Shown here in pieces: positions 50,241 through 62,500 of a stretch of 64,000 nt of DNA. The notes under the pieces were generated by a model. It saw only the letters and a program-made list of their open reading frames with translations, searched no databases and was not told the DNA's origin. Location of the stretch: contig KN817560.1 of assembly GCA_000827495.1 (NCBI GenBank), positions 62,001 through 126,000 on the forward strand. Direction: 5' to 3'. The position numbers were made by a program, and so were the translations under genes. The stretch's first letter is position 1. Each line of letters starts with the position of its first letter. The DNA comes from Hypholoma sublateritium FD-334 SS-4 (taxonomy: Eukaryota > Basidiomycota > Agaricomycetes > Agaricales > Strophariaceae).

Positions 50241-52000
50241 TCATTCACTGTCGGACCAGTGGGAAACCTCGCCTGCTTCCATGATCTTCGACATCGTTTT
50301 CACCCTCCGGTGCGAAGCTTTTGGTGCTTCGGAAGGCATGAGGCGATGCGAGGACTTTACAGGGGGAAACACATAGTCGCCCCGAAGCTGTTTCATGAGG
50401 CGACGCATCTCCCACTGCGCAATCTCCATCGAAGTTGAATTCGCAGTAGGCGACGAGGGTGGGCGCGGGAGTTGAGGCGCCATGGACGCGCGGCGCGGAG
50501 GAGTAGAAGGGATTATTATTTCTTGAACACCGGGCCCTGCTGCGCCGTACCCATAAGATCGATTCCGCATGACGTCGAACTCATGCGCAACTAATATCAA
50601 GAGTAGACCGATCGTCGAGAGGCTAACGATAACCATCTGCGGAAAATAGCCAATGGAATCTAGTGTACCAACATAGGTTAGTGCCTTGGGAAGCGCAGGT
50701 CGATGGTGCCGAGCTGGGAAACCCGTACCGATGAGGACACCTGTAAAGATTTTAGTTATTTGGATGCAAAGTAAGTGGGTTATTGCTCACCATTGAGGCC
50801 AGGGGCATCTGGCATGCTACTCCGAAGTTGCGGGATGGCAACGAGAATTGCACCAGACGAAACAAGATGAGGAAACACAGAGCGCAAACCGTGCAACCTG
50901 CGGGCGATCAGGACATGCCCAATGGTAACGTGCGCTAAGATCCAACTAGTAACGAATAGAAGCAAAGCAAAAAAGCGAGCTTCATTTGGACGGCTGATCT
51001 GTATGTCAATATCTCTGCTGGAGCCCGTTGTTCCATTCTCAAAGGTCGAATAACTCTCAAGATCGACAGTATAGATGTCGAAGTTGGAGGTGATATTTAT
51101 AGTGGTTAACTTTTGGATAGGAATCACGGTCTGATTGTCAAAGCCGACAGCACGAATGGTGCTCGAGAGCTTGTAGGTGTCGAAAGGATAGAGATGATCT
51201 TCATGAGCATCCAGGACGTGATCACTGTCGAATTGCACCATGTTTTGAATGCTGGGGGGTGGTTATTTCAATCAATACTAGATTAGATTAGACAGACCCA
51301 TTCACCTTCTACGATGCCCACTTTCCTTGTCGAATGGGATTTGAGAAGGATCATACGTTGCACTGGGGTGGGAATCACTGCGTTGAATGATGCGGATGAG
51401 CAATTCCACAAGATCAGAGCAATAAACCATTACCTGTCGACGTAAATGTGCATACCTGAGGCCGGAAGGCCACATGCATCAGTTCCGTGCAGACCAACGG
51501 ATCCAGGAAGCATGAAGTCTTTGCCACAAGCGACTATAGACCAGCGGATAGTCAATGCTGGTTCATCTATGTCGACATCGACACTTTCGCCAATAAGCAC
51601 AACCTGTCAATAGCTTTCAGCGATATTCAAATTTATCAAAAGTAGGATTCACCCCAGGAGATGCGTGAGCAATGGCATTCAAAACCGGGACGAAAGGTGG
51701 ACCATCTGCATCTGCTCCGATAAAGGAAAAGGAGATGCATGTGATGAATAATAAGGAGGTTAAGATAGCAAGAGTAACGACTGTGGTGCCACGAAGTGGT
51801 ACGATCATCCTGTTTACAAGCGGAGGTGGCTCTGCTTGAAAGACAGTGACCGGTTCTTCGAAGCTGGTATAACTTGGAGCAGGGGAAGTCGTATCTCCCA
51901 CGGGGACTTGTACGTTTTTCGCTGCAGGAGTGAGGTGAAAAGAGCGTAGGCGGTGAAAAGAGCGTCGAGGGTGAAGGAACGGAACCCGAAAAGGCGGCAT
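50241..52000 (-). CDS. DUF4436-like multi-pass membrane protein
   Basis: Five or six exons on the minus strand, about 480 residues. The predicted order is: an N-terminal polar segment (MPPFRVPFLHPRRSFHRLRS), one membrane helix (TVVTLAILTSLLFITCISFS), a large non-cytosolic domain, then three membrane helices near the C-terminus (FFALLLFVTSWILAHVTIGH; a Val/Ala-rich helix; MVIVSLSTIGLLLILVAHEF) and a basic Ser/Pro-rich tail. The domain contains DAHEDHLYPFDTYKLSSTIR, the YPFD-type signature of DUF4436 proteins. This assignment comes from motif recall and is moderate. Role unknown. An in-frame ATG at 52090 would add 30 residues; I prefer 52000 because the family-like polar start begins there. Internal exon borders between 51,250 and 51,600 are approximate. 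Confidence 0.65.
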
Positions 52001-52472
52001 GGCGAGCGCCAAAGCAAATATCGTGGCTGAGGCTTGAATAGATTGGAAAGCGAAGAGAGCTTGATAAATATATGGCCTGCATGGCTTCATGACATAGCCT
52101 TGGAAAAGTTGACATCTGATAGGCGTCAGAAGCCGTTAGACTTGCGGCGTTGTAGCTAAAACCCGCCACACGGTTCACATTCAGATCTGGCGAATAGTAA
52201 GATGTATAATACTCATGGGAAAGATTGGAACTGAACGGTGATTGGAAAGAAGTGCTATAGAGAAAGGTAGAACCATGTGAAGGTATCATCGGCCTTCACT
52301 GGTCAGCGCTTGACGTCACCATCATGGTATTTCGATGAATCTTTCAAAAATGGGTTTAGATCGGTAATGCGCATACATAATAGTGGCCTTGGCAAGTTGA
52401 AGTGCAAGCCTTTCCGGTTTTGTCTAAGTTAAAGATGATGATATAAGATAGGTTGGGTGCTTCACCGGCATA
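52001..52472. other. Gap between the DUF4436-like and SET-domain genes
   Basis: About 470 bases: the promoter of the DUF4436-like gene and the 3' UTR of the SMYD-type gene. A minus-strand frame extends upstream of 52000 to 52289 but reads in a different frame and has no family match. Confidence 0.45.
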
Positions 52473-53978
52473 TTATTCCCTAGTCTTTGCCGACTGGAGC
52501 AAGCCATCCAGGATGGCGATCTCTTGCAGTGGACCACCTTCATCGCCTTCTGGCCCAAAGACATCGAGGACACGGCGCGCCAGCACCAGGTATCGCCGCG
52601 CTTGGTCTTTCAAAACTCGTCCTTTATTTTGATCCGTTGAGGTGATAACAACGTTCCATATGGTTTTCGCCATTTCCAAGCAGTGCATTCCTTGAAAAAA
52701 TGTCAAATGGATTGAATAAGTGTTCTGCGGTGGGTTTCTTACCGATCTGAGGATAATTGAGCGGATATACGAGCAGATAGAGGGACAGCAGTGTATCGCC
52801 ACTTTGAAGAGCAATATCATATTGTCCTTCGTGGGATGCTTTGCTAAATGTTTCCGACAATCCCCCCATATACGATTCCCGCAAAACACAATACAATGAA
52901 GGTGGGAGGCTCTCGAGGGGTTTGTTCGGCAAGCTGATAAGCGCCTTCGTGGAGTCAACCCCAACGAATTCCAGCAACTCTTCTGATATTTTCAACATTT
53001 CGTTTTCAACTGCCGGTGTATCTGTGAGTGGACCAATGCGGCGCAAAAACAGGCTGGTCGGGCACTGGCATTGAAACCCGTAACTGAATTCCAGTATCTG
53101 TTCCCGAGTTTCTAGTAATGCTGGGTCGAGGTAGGGAAGACAGACCTATGTTATAAACAGTGAGAATAGTCAGGGAAAGTGATGAGAATAGATCTCACCT
53201 CTTCCCCTTTCGCTATATCTCGAAGGGCTACGACTTCCATCCGAATAGCCGCACCTGGCTCAAAGATATACTTCGCGGCAGAATTTGGGAGACAAGAATG
53301 ATTGAAGAGCCTACTAGTTTGTGGGAAAATACCATGGCCGATGGTGTTCAAATGAGAATGGATAGCAAAGTTATTGTTGCCGAAGCGCGCATAAAGTTTT
53401 TGTACTAGTCCTGGCGGAGGAATAGGTTTGACAGGACATATTGGAGGTGCCAGAGATTTGTCGGGACCAGCGATGAGCGACATCAATAATGAACTGGGAG
53501 CAGACTCTTGAAAGGCGTAGGGATCGGGCAAGAGCGATAGTTGCGCGATGACATGCGACAACATGATAGAATCAAGTTTTTTGTAGTCCGGAAGAGCTTG
53601 ATATTCTGGAGATACCAAAAAAGGATTATATGTTCTACAGACTCGTTTGTGATGAGTTTGCCATTGAGCGCTTTGACCTGGACAAGTTGATTGTCAATAT
53701 AGGGACACTGGGACTCCAAAGATTCTATCACAGTGCTCATCGCAGTACCAGTAGGAACCACAGCCAGAACAGCGTTTCAAATGGGTTGTGTCCCGTGGCA
53801 GGCTGAAGCAGAAATCGCAACGCCGTCCTTTTTCTGAGTCGAGGAGCGTCGTCGCATATGAAGTAATGGAAAGAAGCTGAGAGCCTGCCTTGTAATCATT
53901 TCTTGAGACACACTTATCGCGGGCCAGATTGTGGGGAACAAGGGCAAGTCCACCTGGGGGCCATGTTGCGGTTTGCAT
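52473..53978 (-). CDS. SMYD-type MYND zinc finger and SET domain methyltransferase
   Basis: Minus-strand gene of about five exons. The N-terminus MQTATWPPGGLALVPHNLAR starts the split SET domain. The MYND finger follows: CDFCFSLPRDTTHLKRCSGC, then YWYCDEHCQSAQWQTHHKRV plus C, with all zinc ligands present after splicing (an intron falls inside the HC of CDEHC). The SET core contains SRLFNHSCLPNSAAKYIFEP (the NHSCxPN S-adenosylmethionine-binding motif) and IRMEVVALRDIAKGEE. A Cys-rich post-SET-like segment is FSYGFQCQCP, and helical C-terminal repeats end in AILDGLLQSAKTRE. SMYD proteins methylate lysines on histones and other proteins; the target here is unknown. The position just upstream of the TmpB-like gene on the same strand does not imply co-function. 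Confidence 0.85.
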
Positions 53979-54455
53979 AGAGCGGTATTATAAATGAACG
54001 GACAAAAGTTGAACGCTAAACGCCACGGTGCGACTCGGAATGGTAGCTGCACAACCATTGCACAGCGCAAACTAAAAATTAAAATACAGGTTGAACGTAA
54101 TAATTCTCACGGATAAACGCGGGTGCAAGTTGGGTGTAAGTCTCCGAACAAATAATATCCTGGATAAATCGCAAATCAATCACCCAGAGCTGTCAAAGCA
54201 AACTCATATGCTATATTTTGTGAGATATATTATCATTGACAGTCGAATTTACAGAGCAGAATAAGTTGTAGAATATGCAAAACATGGAAGTGACAGAATA
54301 AGTGATACAAAGGTTACAGACGAGCAGGATAGTAATTATACAACATGAAGCTTTGAAGGTCAAGATAATTCCGGTTTTGGTGTTTCTATTTGTCCCCTTA
54401 AGAGAAAAAGATGGCGTTTTGGAAAATCAAAGAGTATGTTAATCACTATAGGGGT
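53979..54455. other. Gap between the SMYD-type and TmpB-like genes
   Basis: About 480 AT-rich bases: the promoter of the SMYD-type gene and the 3' UTR of the adenylating-enzyme gene. No gene is seen. Confidence 0.45.
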
Positions 54456-57400
54456 CTAAGAATCCCAGATAGCCCCAAAGGCAGGAATTCCCCTGCTCAT
54501 CATTCCATACACAACCTTGCGTGTCAGTTTCTGGTTCGAGATGACGCAGACTGCTTCTGCGTCAAATTCTTTGACAAGGCGGTAGGTGAGTTTCACCATG
54601 TCGGGTTTTCCATGAGCGCGAGTATCTATGCAAAATAATTCAGACACTTGCGCATGCGGTCTGGAGAATTTAACATACCATAGACCACTGCATTGGGTGA
54701 CGCGCCAAGGATGGAGTCTACGAACTCGTCACCGAAGGTTTGTCGCACATTTGGCGATGTCCAAAGAAGACGGATGGGGACCCGTCCTTCCAAGATACAC
54801 GGGGCACAGGGACCAATGCCCGATCCTGTCGCGACAAATACGACGCGACGGAAAAGAGGGACGATGCGAAGGACTCCAAAAGTCGGGATCCCCCGGACCC
54901 AAAGTTCAGTGGGCGGATTCATGATCTGTTTCGTCGTCCAATCTCCTGCTTTGCTGACGACGAGGGAATATCCATTCTTTCCAGGAACTGGCACCGTCGC
55001 GAAACCATGCCACTCTGTCCAAGGACTGTCTGAAATCCGAGTGAAGCTGCCAGGAATCGGAGTGACTAGAGCAACGGTTAGAGAAACATTCAAATGGTAT
55101 GTAAATAAATCAACCAACCATAGTCGAAGTGAAGCCGGACGGCATGGTTTGACAAGACTTGCGCTCTGACAGGAACTTTTCTCAGCCTGACCCAGGGTAA
55201 GATGATCGATGCTACAAAAAAGGCAACGTCAGCGTCAAAAGTCAGCTACTAAATTTCAGACTATACTTACATGTCATAACAACGAGTAGCCAGAATGGAG
55301 CGGATTTAACCATTGCCATTCCCAAAGACTGTGTCTCGAGCTTGTAGTCATTTGTGAGTAAAACAAACTACCAGACCTCAGTCAATGTAGTTCAAAATCG
55401 GCGGTGAAAATGAACCGACCTGGCACCATACAAGCGCTGTGGCGCTCCAACCGAGGAAACGATGCGTAGCCTCAAACTTATTATGTTGCTTCGATCGAAC
55501 GGTTGGATGAGCAAAGATCAAAATTCCAAGAAGGAATGCCAATATGCAGTATGAAATCGCGATAGTTGGAGCAGACGTCTGCGCAGACAGCGCAGTAGAT
55601 GTTAGGATGGTCTTGATCGATCCAAAATAAATTTCTGACCTTTCGATGCATGACAAATTCCCGAGTCGCCTGCCCAGTGAAAAGTACCAACCAAACAACG
55701 CCTGATACGGCACATCCAGAGTGCAAACCGCCAATGTGATAGACTCGAGCGCAAACTCGGCGTATCGACAGTGGCCAACTGGGTTGGATTGTGAATAATG
55801 TCTTTATCTATGGATGATTGATGGAAAGCTTACGAAGGAGGAACAGCGCAGAAAACGTTGAAAAAAGCATTAATGACATAGTCTTGTCTCATCAAAATGG
55901 AACAAAAGAGGTTGGCGATGACAATGGTGGCGATTTGCTGCGCGTCGGCCCTTCGCATTACAACAGAAATGAAGACCCCCATGTTGGTCAGAAACACCAC
56001 TCCGAAAAGGCGGCGATACAGAGTTAAGATCAGATGACGTAGGTTGCGAGCTAATTTCCCTTGAGTTTTGTCGGGTAAGGCGTCGTCCTCATATCCACTC
56101 CATGGATATTCTCGCTTCGCTAGAGAGGATACTTCTGATCCAAGTTCGGTGACGCTGGAAGATCCAATAGTCTTCGCGTGTGGAGTCCGATTAATCGACG
56201 GCGCAGTCAATGCCTCGATGTCTACTTCCTTGGAATCAACTTGATAAGCTGGAGGAGGCACTGTTACCGGAAGGGTGGCAGTCGGTACAGTCGGTGGCTT
56301 TTTCACGGATTCTGCTTCCATTTGCACATTGTCAGCCTCTTTCAGCTCTCTTGCAAGCCTTTCTAACGCGCGTCGATCCGTTTTCCCGTTTCTAAGAACA
56401 AGTGAATCAGCAGGGCTACTTCTAGATTACTTCGGTAAAATCTCACTGTGTGTGTGGGAATGCGTCCATTGTAAGCAGTTTGGTGGGAACTGCATAATAA
56501 GGTTGAATCTTGGCAGCCGCTGCGCGGATTGCGTCGGCCTCAACATTCGCAGGAGTGGCGAATCCCCACAACTCCGAGTCAACCAAGAGAGCAACCGCAG
56601 CTTGAACCGCTTGGCAAGTCTTTGGAAACTTAAACTGCGGCCATCGACGAATTGCGACAAGATCCTCACCTCCATTGCGGACGCAACGCCATCTAATTCC
56701 ACGCGGAATCCCTGGGATAGCAGATAAGTAGATGCCTTAGCCAAAGAGAAAGCGTAGTAGCACCTTGATTTTGACTTGATTGTCGATTCTTCCAAGAGGC
56801 TCCAATGTGCCACTCGGCAACCAGCGACTGTAGAATGACTATAATCAGCTTCGTCCGGATAAGGAAAAAAGGTTGGTCACCCCAAGTCTCCAGTATTGAA
56901 CATCATCGACCTAAAGTGGGTATAAACAATGACGATAACATATGAGCAAGTAAATACGAACCCGTCCTTGGCGAAGGGGTCGGAAACATATCGTTCCGCA
57001 GTCTTATCAGGAAGGTTGACGTAACCTCTTGTAATACCTGCACCGCCTGCCCACATTACTCCAAGCGATCCAATGGGTAGTGGCTCCATGGTATCTGGGT
57101 CGAGAACGTAGACTGAATTATTGGGCGTGGGTTTGCCGATGCTTAAAAATTCGCCTGAGACGTGATCGTGCATTGTGTTGACGATCGTAATCTAAGTGCG
57201 GTGAAATGTAAATCCTCTGTTTTGTCGTTGAAAATCAGGAAGCTTGCCTCGGTAGGCCCACAAGAATTGAAGAACTGGCAATGTGCTGCCCAATCGTCGG
57301 CGAGAGCTAGAAAATGATGAGACGAGTGGCCATCTTTCTTCGCAGCAATTAAAACACCTTTTGGACACGGTTCGCCGGCGACTGCCACAGTCTTGATATT

Positions 57401-58414
57401 GGGGTAGTCAGATGGTTTGTGTGGCATTAGCATCGAGGGCGTAGCGACGACGATGTCGACTGTTTTCATGACTGCGCGCCATTGTTTCGATGTTGTTCCT
57501 CGGAGACATAGCGTGCTGCCGTTACACATACTGCCAAGTATTTCCTGAAAACAAGATGAGAGGAAAGCAAAATAAATAATGAATAGATCATACCCATGCT
57601 GCCATGTCAAACGATATATTCATCAACTGTGAAACCCGCAGACCTGGTCGCATTCCAAGATTTCCAGGTGCCAAGCACAACACTATTAATAGGTTAATAT
57701 TTGGCGCGCTAAAAAGTTGCATAATATAGACACTCACGATTTGTCGCGTTTCCGTGAGTTACATCAACACCTTTCGGGACGCCAGTGGTTCCTATGAAGA
57801 TCGCGTTGATAAACAACGCGAATTGGCCCTACTGATTCGAACATACCACTTGTGTAGATCACATATACTCCATGCTTCGAAGTAGACCGGTCTTCAGGTT
57901 TTGTGCAGTGAGACGAGGAGTACTCTTCGCAAATAGTGTCTTCAAGAATCATGGCGCGGCGACCGTCTACTCTTGAGCCAAATTTCTTTAACGCGAGGAC
58001 GACGGGAGCCTCGGATCCGAGCAAAGCGTGTTTAAGAGTACTGTCGGATACGATGTTGCCGTCGAGGGGAACATATGCTGCACCGGCCTTCAAAATTCCG
58101 AGAATCCCGACCACCATTGGAATAGAGCGCTCTGCCAAAAAGCATACACGTGAATCCACCTTGACACCGTTAGCTTTAAGATGAACGGCAAGACAGTTCG
58201 CCTGGCTGTCTAGGTCGGAATAAGTGATTGTGTTTTCAAAGTCTTCGACTGCAATGGCATCTGGTTGATTCTTGGCGTGAAATTCGAAGGCATGATGAAC
58301 ACACTCGAACGGCGAGGTGACTGACAGTCCGACACCGAACTCGTAGAACAGATTTTGGTCAGCCTGGGGCAGTCGCTGGAGGGGATCCTGGGCTAGTGGA
58401 CCTTGAGGCTTCAT
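54456..58414 (-). CDS. TmpB-like fusion: adenylate-forming domain plus membrane flavoprotein reductase
   Basis: About 15 exons on the minus strand, roughly 1,000 residues. The N-terminal half is an NRPS-like adenylation domain: NTITYSDLDSQANCLA, VYVIYTSG then GTTGVPKGV, SFDMAAWEILGSMCNGSTLC, NSCGPTEAS, MFNTGDLG, GRIDNQVKIKGFRVELDGVA and the terminal NGKTDRRALE lysine motif. No carrier (LGGxS) or condensation domain follows. Instead a Pro/Val-rich linker leads to several membrane helices (VVFLTNMGVFISVVM; IATIVIANLFCSILM; SGVVWLVLFTG; TIAISYCILAFLLGILIFAH) and a ferredoxin-reductase-like end (VVFVATGSGIGPCAPCILEG; TRKVVYGMMSRGIPAFGAIW). This order matches Aspergillus TmpB, an adenylate-forming enzyme with a TmpA-like membrane flavoprotein part, linked there to a diffusible developmental signal. 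Exon join at 54,616-54,668 gives VVYDTRAHGKPD. The start (MKPQGPLAQDPLQRL) is the only clear one. Confidence 0.85.
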
Positions 58415-59565
58415 GGTGTTGCTAGTCGGATTGTGGGGCTTAGGTGGAGGGATATCAAGCCCTTTTAAAAGAATGTAAGTGACACTTACGAGCCAGGGTG
58501 ATTTTTGACATAATGAGCAAACACCACTGTGTTGACCACAAGCGTCAGCTCTCCGAAAAACAACCGCTTCGAAAATCCATTGGGCAAGTGATGGAGATCG
58601 AGGTTAAAATAACGCATGACGAGACCGCCACGCAGGTCAGATTTAAAGATCCATGAGCAGTGAATGCTCCATCTAAGGCGGGATTGCGCCAAATCTCGTG
58701 TGTTCTCCACATGGAAAAGTTTAAATAATCAACAGCGTAAGCTTGTGCAGGTTGATCAACGGGTGCGCCAAGGTGTGTCGTGGAGAAAATGATTGCCCCC
58801 GAGTTAGTTTCCGCGTGCGGAAACTGACCGCAGGCAGCAGTCATACGACACGGATATCCGCGGTTTACGAAGCTTCGTAAAGCAAGGGCGGCTGGTTTAC
58901 GGAGACAGCAGTCGTACAGAAAAGGTCAATCATCCAACACGAGAAGGAAGGAAGGCGTTTGGATGGTGTTTGGCGTTAAGCGCAATGCATAATAAATGCC
59001 AAGGACAGACAGATGTTCGCAGGAGATGATGCAGACGGATGCTACTGCGCCCAAAATAGCTAGCACCAAGCGCAATCAGGCGTTATTCGACAAGCTCGCA
59101 GGCAAGGATCAGATGTCAACGCAGAGACTATTAGCAATGCATGAGGTGAAGAACTTCGGCAAGTTGTTCAATGCATCTTCGGAAGAATATCTGCGTGGAC
59201 ACTGAGTTTACCATCGTCCTCTCCAGCATGGTACATTTCAAATACGTTTGACTCCGAGATAGCTTAGGAATGGGAGCTACGTCAGCTCAAAAAGAGGGTA
59301 TCGCTAAATGTACAGACCGGGAGGTGCTGAGGGTTTTCGAAAAAAATCGGTTTGACGGTTTGAACGCACTTAACAGCTGTCAAGATTTCGCGGTGAAGAA
59401 CCAAGATTGAGCAAACCACATCCGTTAGCAGTATGTGCTCTTGAAAGGATTTAGAAATAGATTACTCGCCAAGACCAGAAACAGGACACGGGTCAAAGAA
59501 TTTGGATAAAAACAATGCTTCACGCGGAGAATTTGGCCAAGGGCAAGGACAAGAAAGGCATATTA
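58415..59565. other. Intergenic region between the TmpB-like gene and RAD50
   Basis: About 1.15 kb. Minus-strand frames at 58486-58844 could be part of a 5' exon or a decayed gene but show no family likeness. A short plus-strand frame at 58996-59205 is listed separately. The rest (59,206-59,565) appears non-coding. Confidence 0.4.
58996..59205 (+). CDS. Possible small hypothetical protein
   Basis: A 69-codon frame starting MPRTDRCSQEMMQTDATAPK with a lysine-rich helix (LFDKLAGKDQMSTQRLLAMH) and ending EEYLRGH. Its composition is protein-like, but there is no recognised family and no evidence of splicing. It could be chance or a terminal exon of a decayed gene. Confidence 0.25.
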   Translation: MPRTDRCSQEMMQTDATAPKIASTKRNQALFDKLAGKDQMSTQRLLAMHEVKNFGKLFNASSEEYLRGH

Positions 59566-62500
59566 CTATCTAAAACGCTGGCGATCTATTATGGATTTTT
59601 GCCTTGAATCTCGGGAGACACGCCTATATGAGGTAAATTTTGAGTAGATGACGATACAAAGAGAGATATCCAGACCAATAGTATTCCATAACATCGCTTT
59701 GCCCAAGCTTTCGAAGAAAGTTTTCGTCATGCGTAATGATTATGAGCTGGAAATTCGAATGCGTTTTCCGCTCGTTGATGATGCTGGAGAGCGCATAAGC
59801 CATGAGTAGCGCTCGCATCATTAGGAAGGTGAATTACTCCACGAGGCTCGCCGCGAGCGCATCGATATTCTCCGTGTCTAGAGCATTTGTTGGTTCGTCG
59901 AGCGCGAGGATGCCACAATTTTGGCCAAAAGAATCAGACAACGCCAATCGGATGATAATCGATGCCAGCATTTTTTGGCCGGCAGAACATCGGCCACGCA
60001 TGTCCATTTCCACCTGGTCTTTGGTCATGACAACCTATATTGAACAAGTTCCAGCGAAAATAAACCAATAATAGAGTGTCCGGCATAAGTACCCTATAAT
60101 TGTAAGACCGCTTCGAAGCGGCGCCTTCGACGTCAGACCTTATTTTTATACCGTCGATATCTGGAGGGAGGAGTTAGACAGGCGAACACGGGCCGAGGTT
60201 TTTTTTACGAACCTGTGCCTTGGTAAGTCTTATTCCACAGATGCTTCATGGTATCGTTAACCTCTTCCATCTTGAGCCCGTGATACTTCATTATGGCACT
60301 GGAAGCCCATTAGGACCATTCACCTTGATAGACGCACGGGGTACTCACTTGTCAAGAGCCTTTGCGTACTTCTCCAGATCGCTGTTCGCCATGTCCGAGA
60401 CCTAGGAAATGTCAAAGAAATACAACAAATTGAGTTGCAAAGCACACCTTGACTCTGATGAGCTGGTCGGTGTACTTCTTGTAAACATCCTTGAATTCTT
60501 TGAGATCGTTTTCCAACGACTTGAGCTGTGCCTTCAGCGTGCTTAGTTCTCCTGTCAGTCGGTGGTACTGAAGGGCAGCGTCAGTGTGGGGTTGAGGGAA
60601 GAGAAACGAAAGAGACCTTTTCACCCAACCCATCTTCTCTTGCTTTGGCGGGTTCATATTTATCTTCATAGTTTCTCCGGGCTTTGCCTGCTTCTTCCAT
60701 ATCGTAGGAGTCAATCTCCGCTTGAGTCTTCGCGATATCCCTGGTAAGGTTCTGCACAATGATGTTATCCCGAAGATTTGAGATGGTTGCTCCGCTCTCA
60801 TTGATTTCCTTGCTGATACTAGCTATGACTGAACGACAGGCTTCTATACGGACTTTCATTTCATGGAGTTGAGTATCGCATTGCTCCAACTGAGACGAGC
60901 ATTCTTCTAGCATGCGACCTTTCTTTTCCTTGACATATCTGAGTAAATTTGCGTTAGCTAGGTCCGCCTCGAGTCCACCGAACCATGCTGTCACCTTTCC
61001 ACGTTTTTGTTCATGTCATTTAACCTGTCGCTGCATTTACTCAAGTCCTCGTAAAGACGTTGAGCATCCGATATCTTCGTATTCAAATCCCGTTGTTGTC
61101 GTTGATATGTCTCCTGCAAGGCATTGATTGGCGCCTCAGCTTCAGAAATCTTGCTGTCGATTTCCTGATGTACATCAAATGTACGTCATTAATGCAACTC
61201 GACACTTCAGAAAGGACTTACTTTCGACTGTGCTGCATAATCTGCGACCTCCTCGGTTGTGTGTAAGATATCCTTCTCTAGCCTTTCTTTGTCTTTGACC
61301 TTGTTCAACAGATCGCGTTCATCCAATTCCATGGAATGTAGATTATTTTCAAGATCGCGTATAGCTTTGGTTTGACGGTCGGCCTCACTACTGAGAGCTT
61401 TGCTATCTCTGTCATTCTTTCGACTGCAAACAGTATATATTTAGGTTGTAGAACAAATCAAGAGAATAGCACCTACATGTCACTTGTTATACGTCCAAGT
61501 TCGGTCTGGACATCATCTGCAGTTCTGTTGGATCCGCTGCTGGAGAGATTGCGCTCGAGCTGGTCGCATTCATGCTTGGCTTTATCAGATTCTTTTTGGA
61601 GCCTTAGTATTGTATTGGTTAAATCCTTCAATGAATTGATTTGCTTGAGATCACGAGTGACAAGTTCAAGGTTCTCGCATGCCTAATGAAGAATTGTCAA
61701 CATTTGCCCGTAAGAAGGTATAAATATTTTCACTGATTCAGCTGATTCAACAAGGTGAGGACGGGTTGTCTCTTTTTCTTTGATCTGCTCTTCCAACGAT
61801 GGAATTTCCTTTAAGGTTAGCTCTACTACGCTATTGTTCAGGGGACGCAGTGCTTGCAATCGGCGATGTTCAGCTTCCCATCCATCGAGTTCCTCTTGAA
61901 TTTCTGCGAGAGATTTCGACGTTACTTTGGTTAATGTTCCTTGCATCTTCAAACTGACTTTAATAAAGGTCTATCCAAATGAGGGGCGGACGCACATGCT
62001 TCTCGAAAGCTACAAATTCAGCATCGTTCAGGTGGCGGCTGCAGGCATTACAAATTTTATTCTCCCGTCCGTGTTTTAGCAAGGCCTGGTAGACAGCTAT
62101 AGTACCGACGTGTTCGCCTTTCAACCTAGTAAGAGTTAATATCAGCTAAAAACGATACCATGAAGCTGTTTAATGCACCTTTTCCGCTCGTCGAGCTCTA
62201 TGTCGGCAGTTCTAAGAGCCTCCGTGGCGTCCTTATACTCTTCGTTAAAAAGGATATGTTTTATCTTGTTTTGAGTATCTAGGACGTGACTATTAGTAAG
62301 GCATTTGACTAAATAAGCGGAGATAACTATACTTCTCAAATCTGTTTTTTTCTGTGTTAAAAGCGTTTTGAGATTGCTGAGCTCCAAATCCACTTTTTGA
62401 AGCTTAGCGTTGGATATTTTGCTCTCGCCACTGAGCGTCGATTGCTTCTCTTCGTACTCACTAATAAAGAACGTCAGGGACAAGCCAGGTAGGAAATAAT

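Noticed and set aside
54456..58414. A full nonribosomal peptide synthetase
   Set aside because: No condensation or carrier domain can be seen. The membrane and flavoprotein-like C-terminus fits a TmpB-like enzyme instead.
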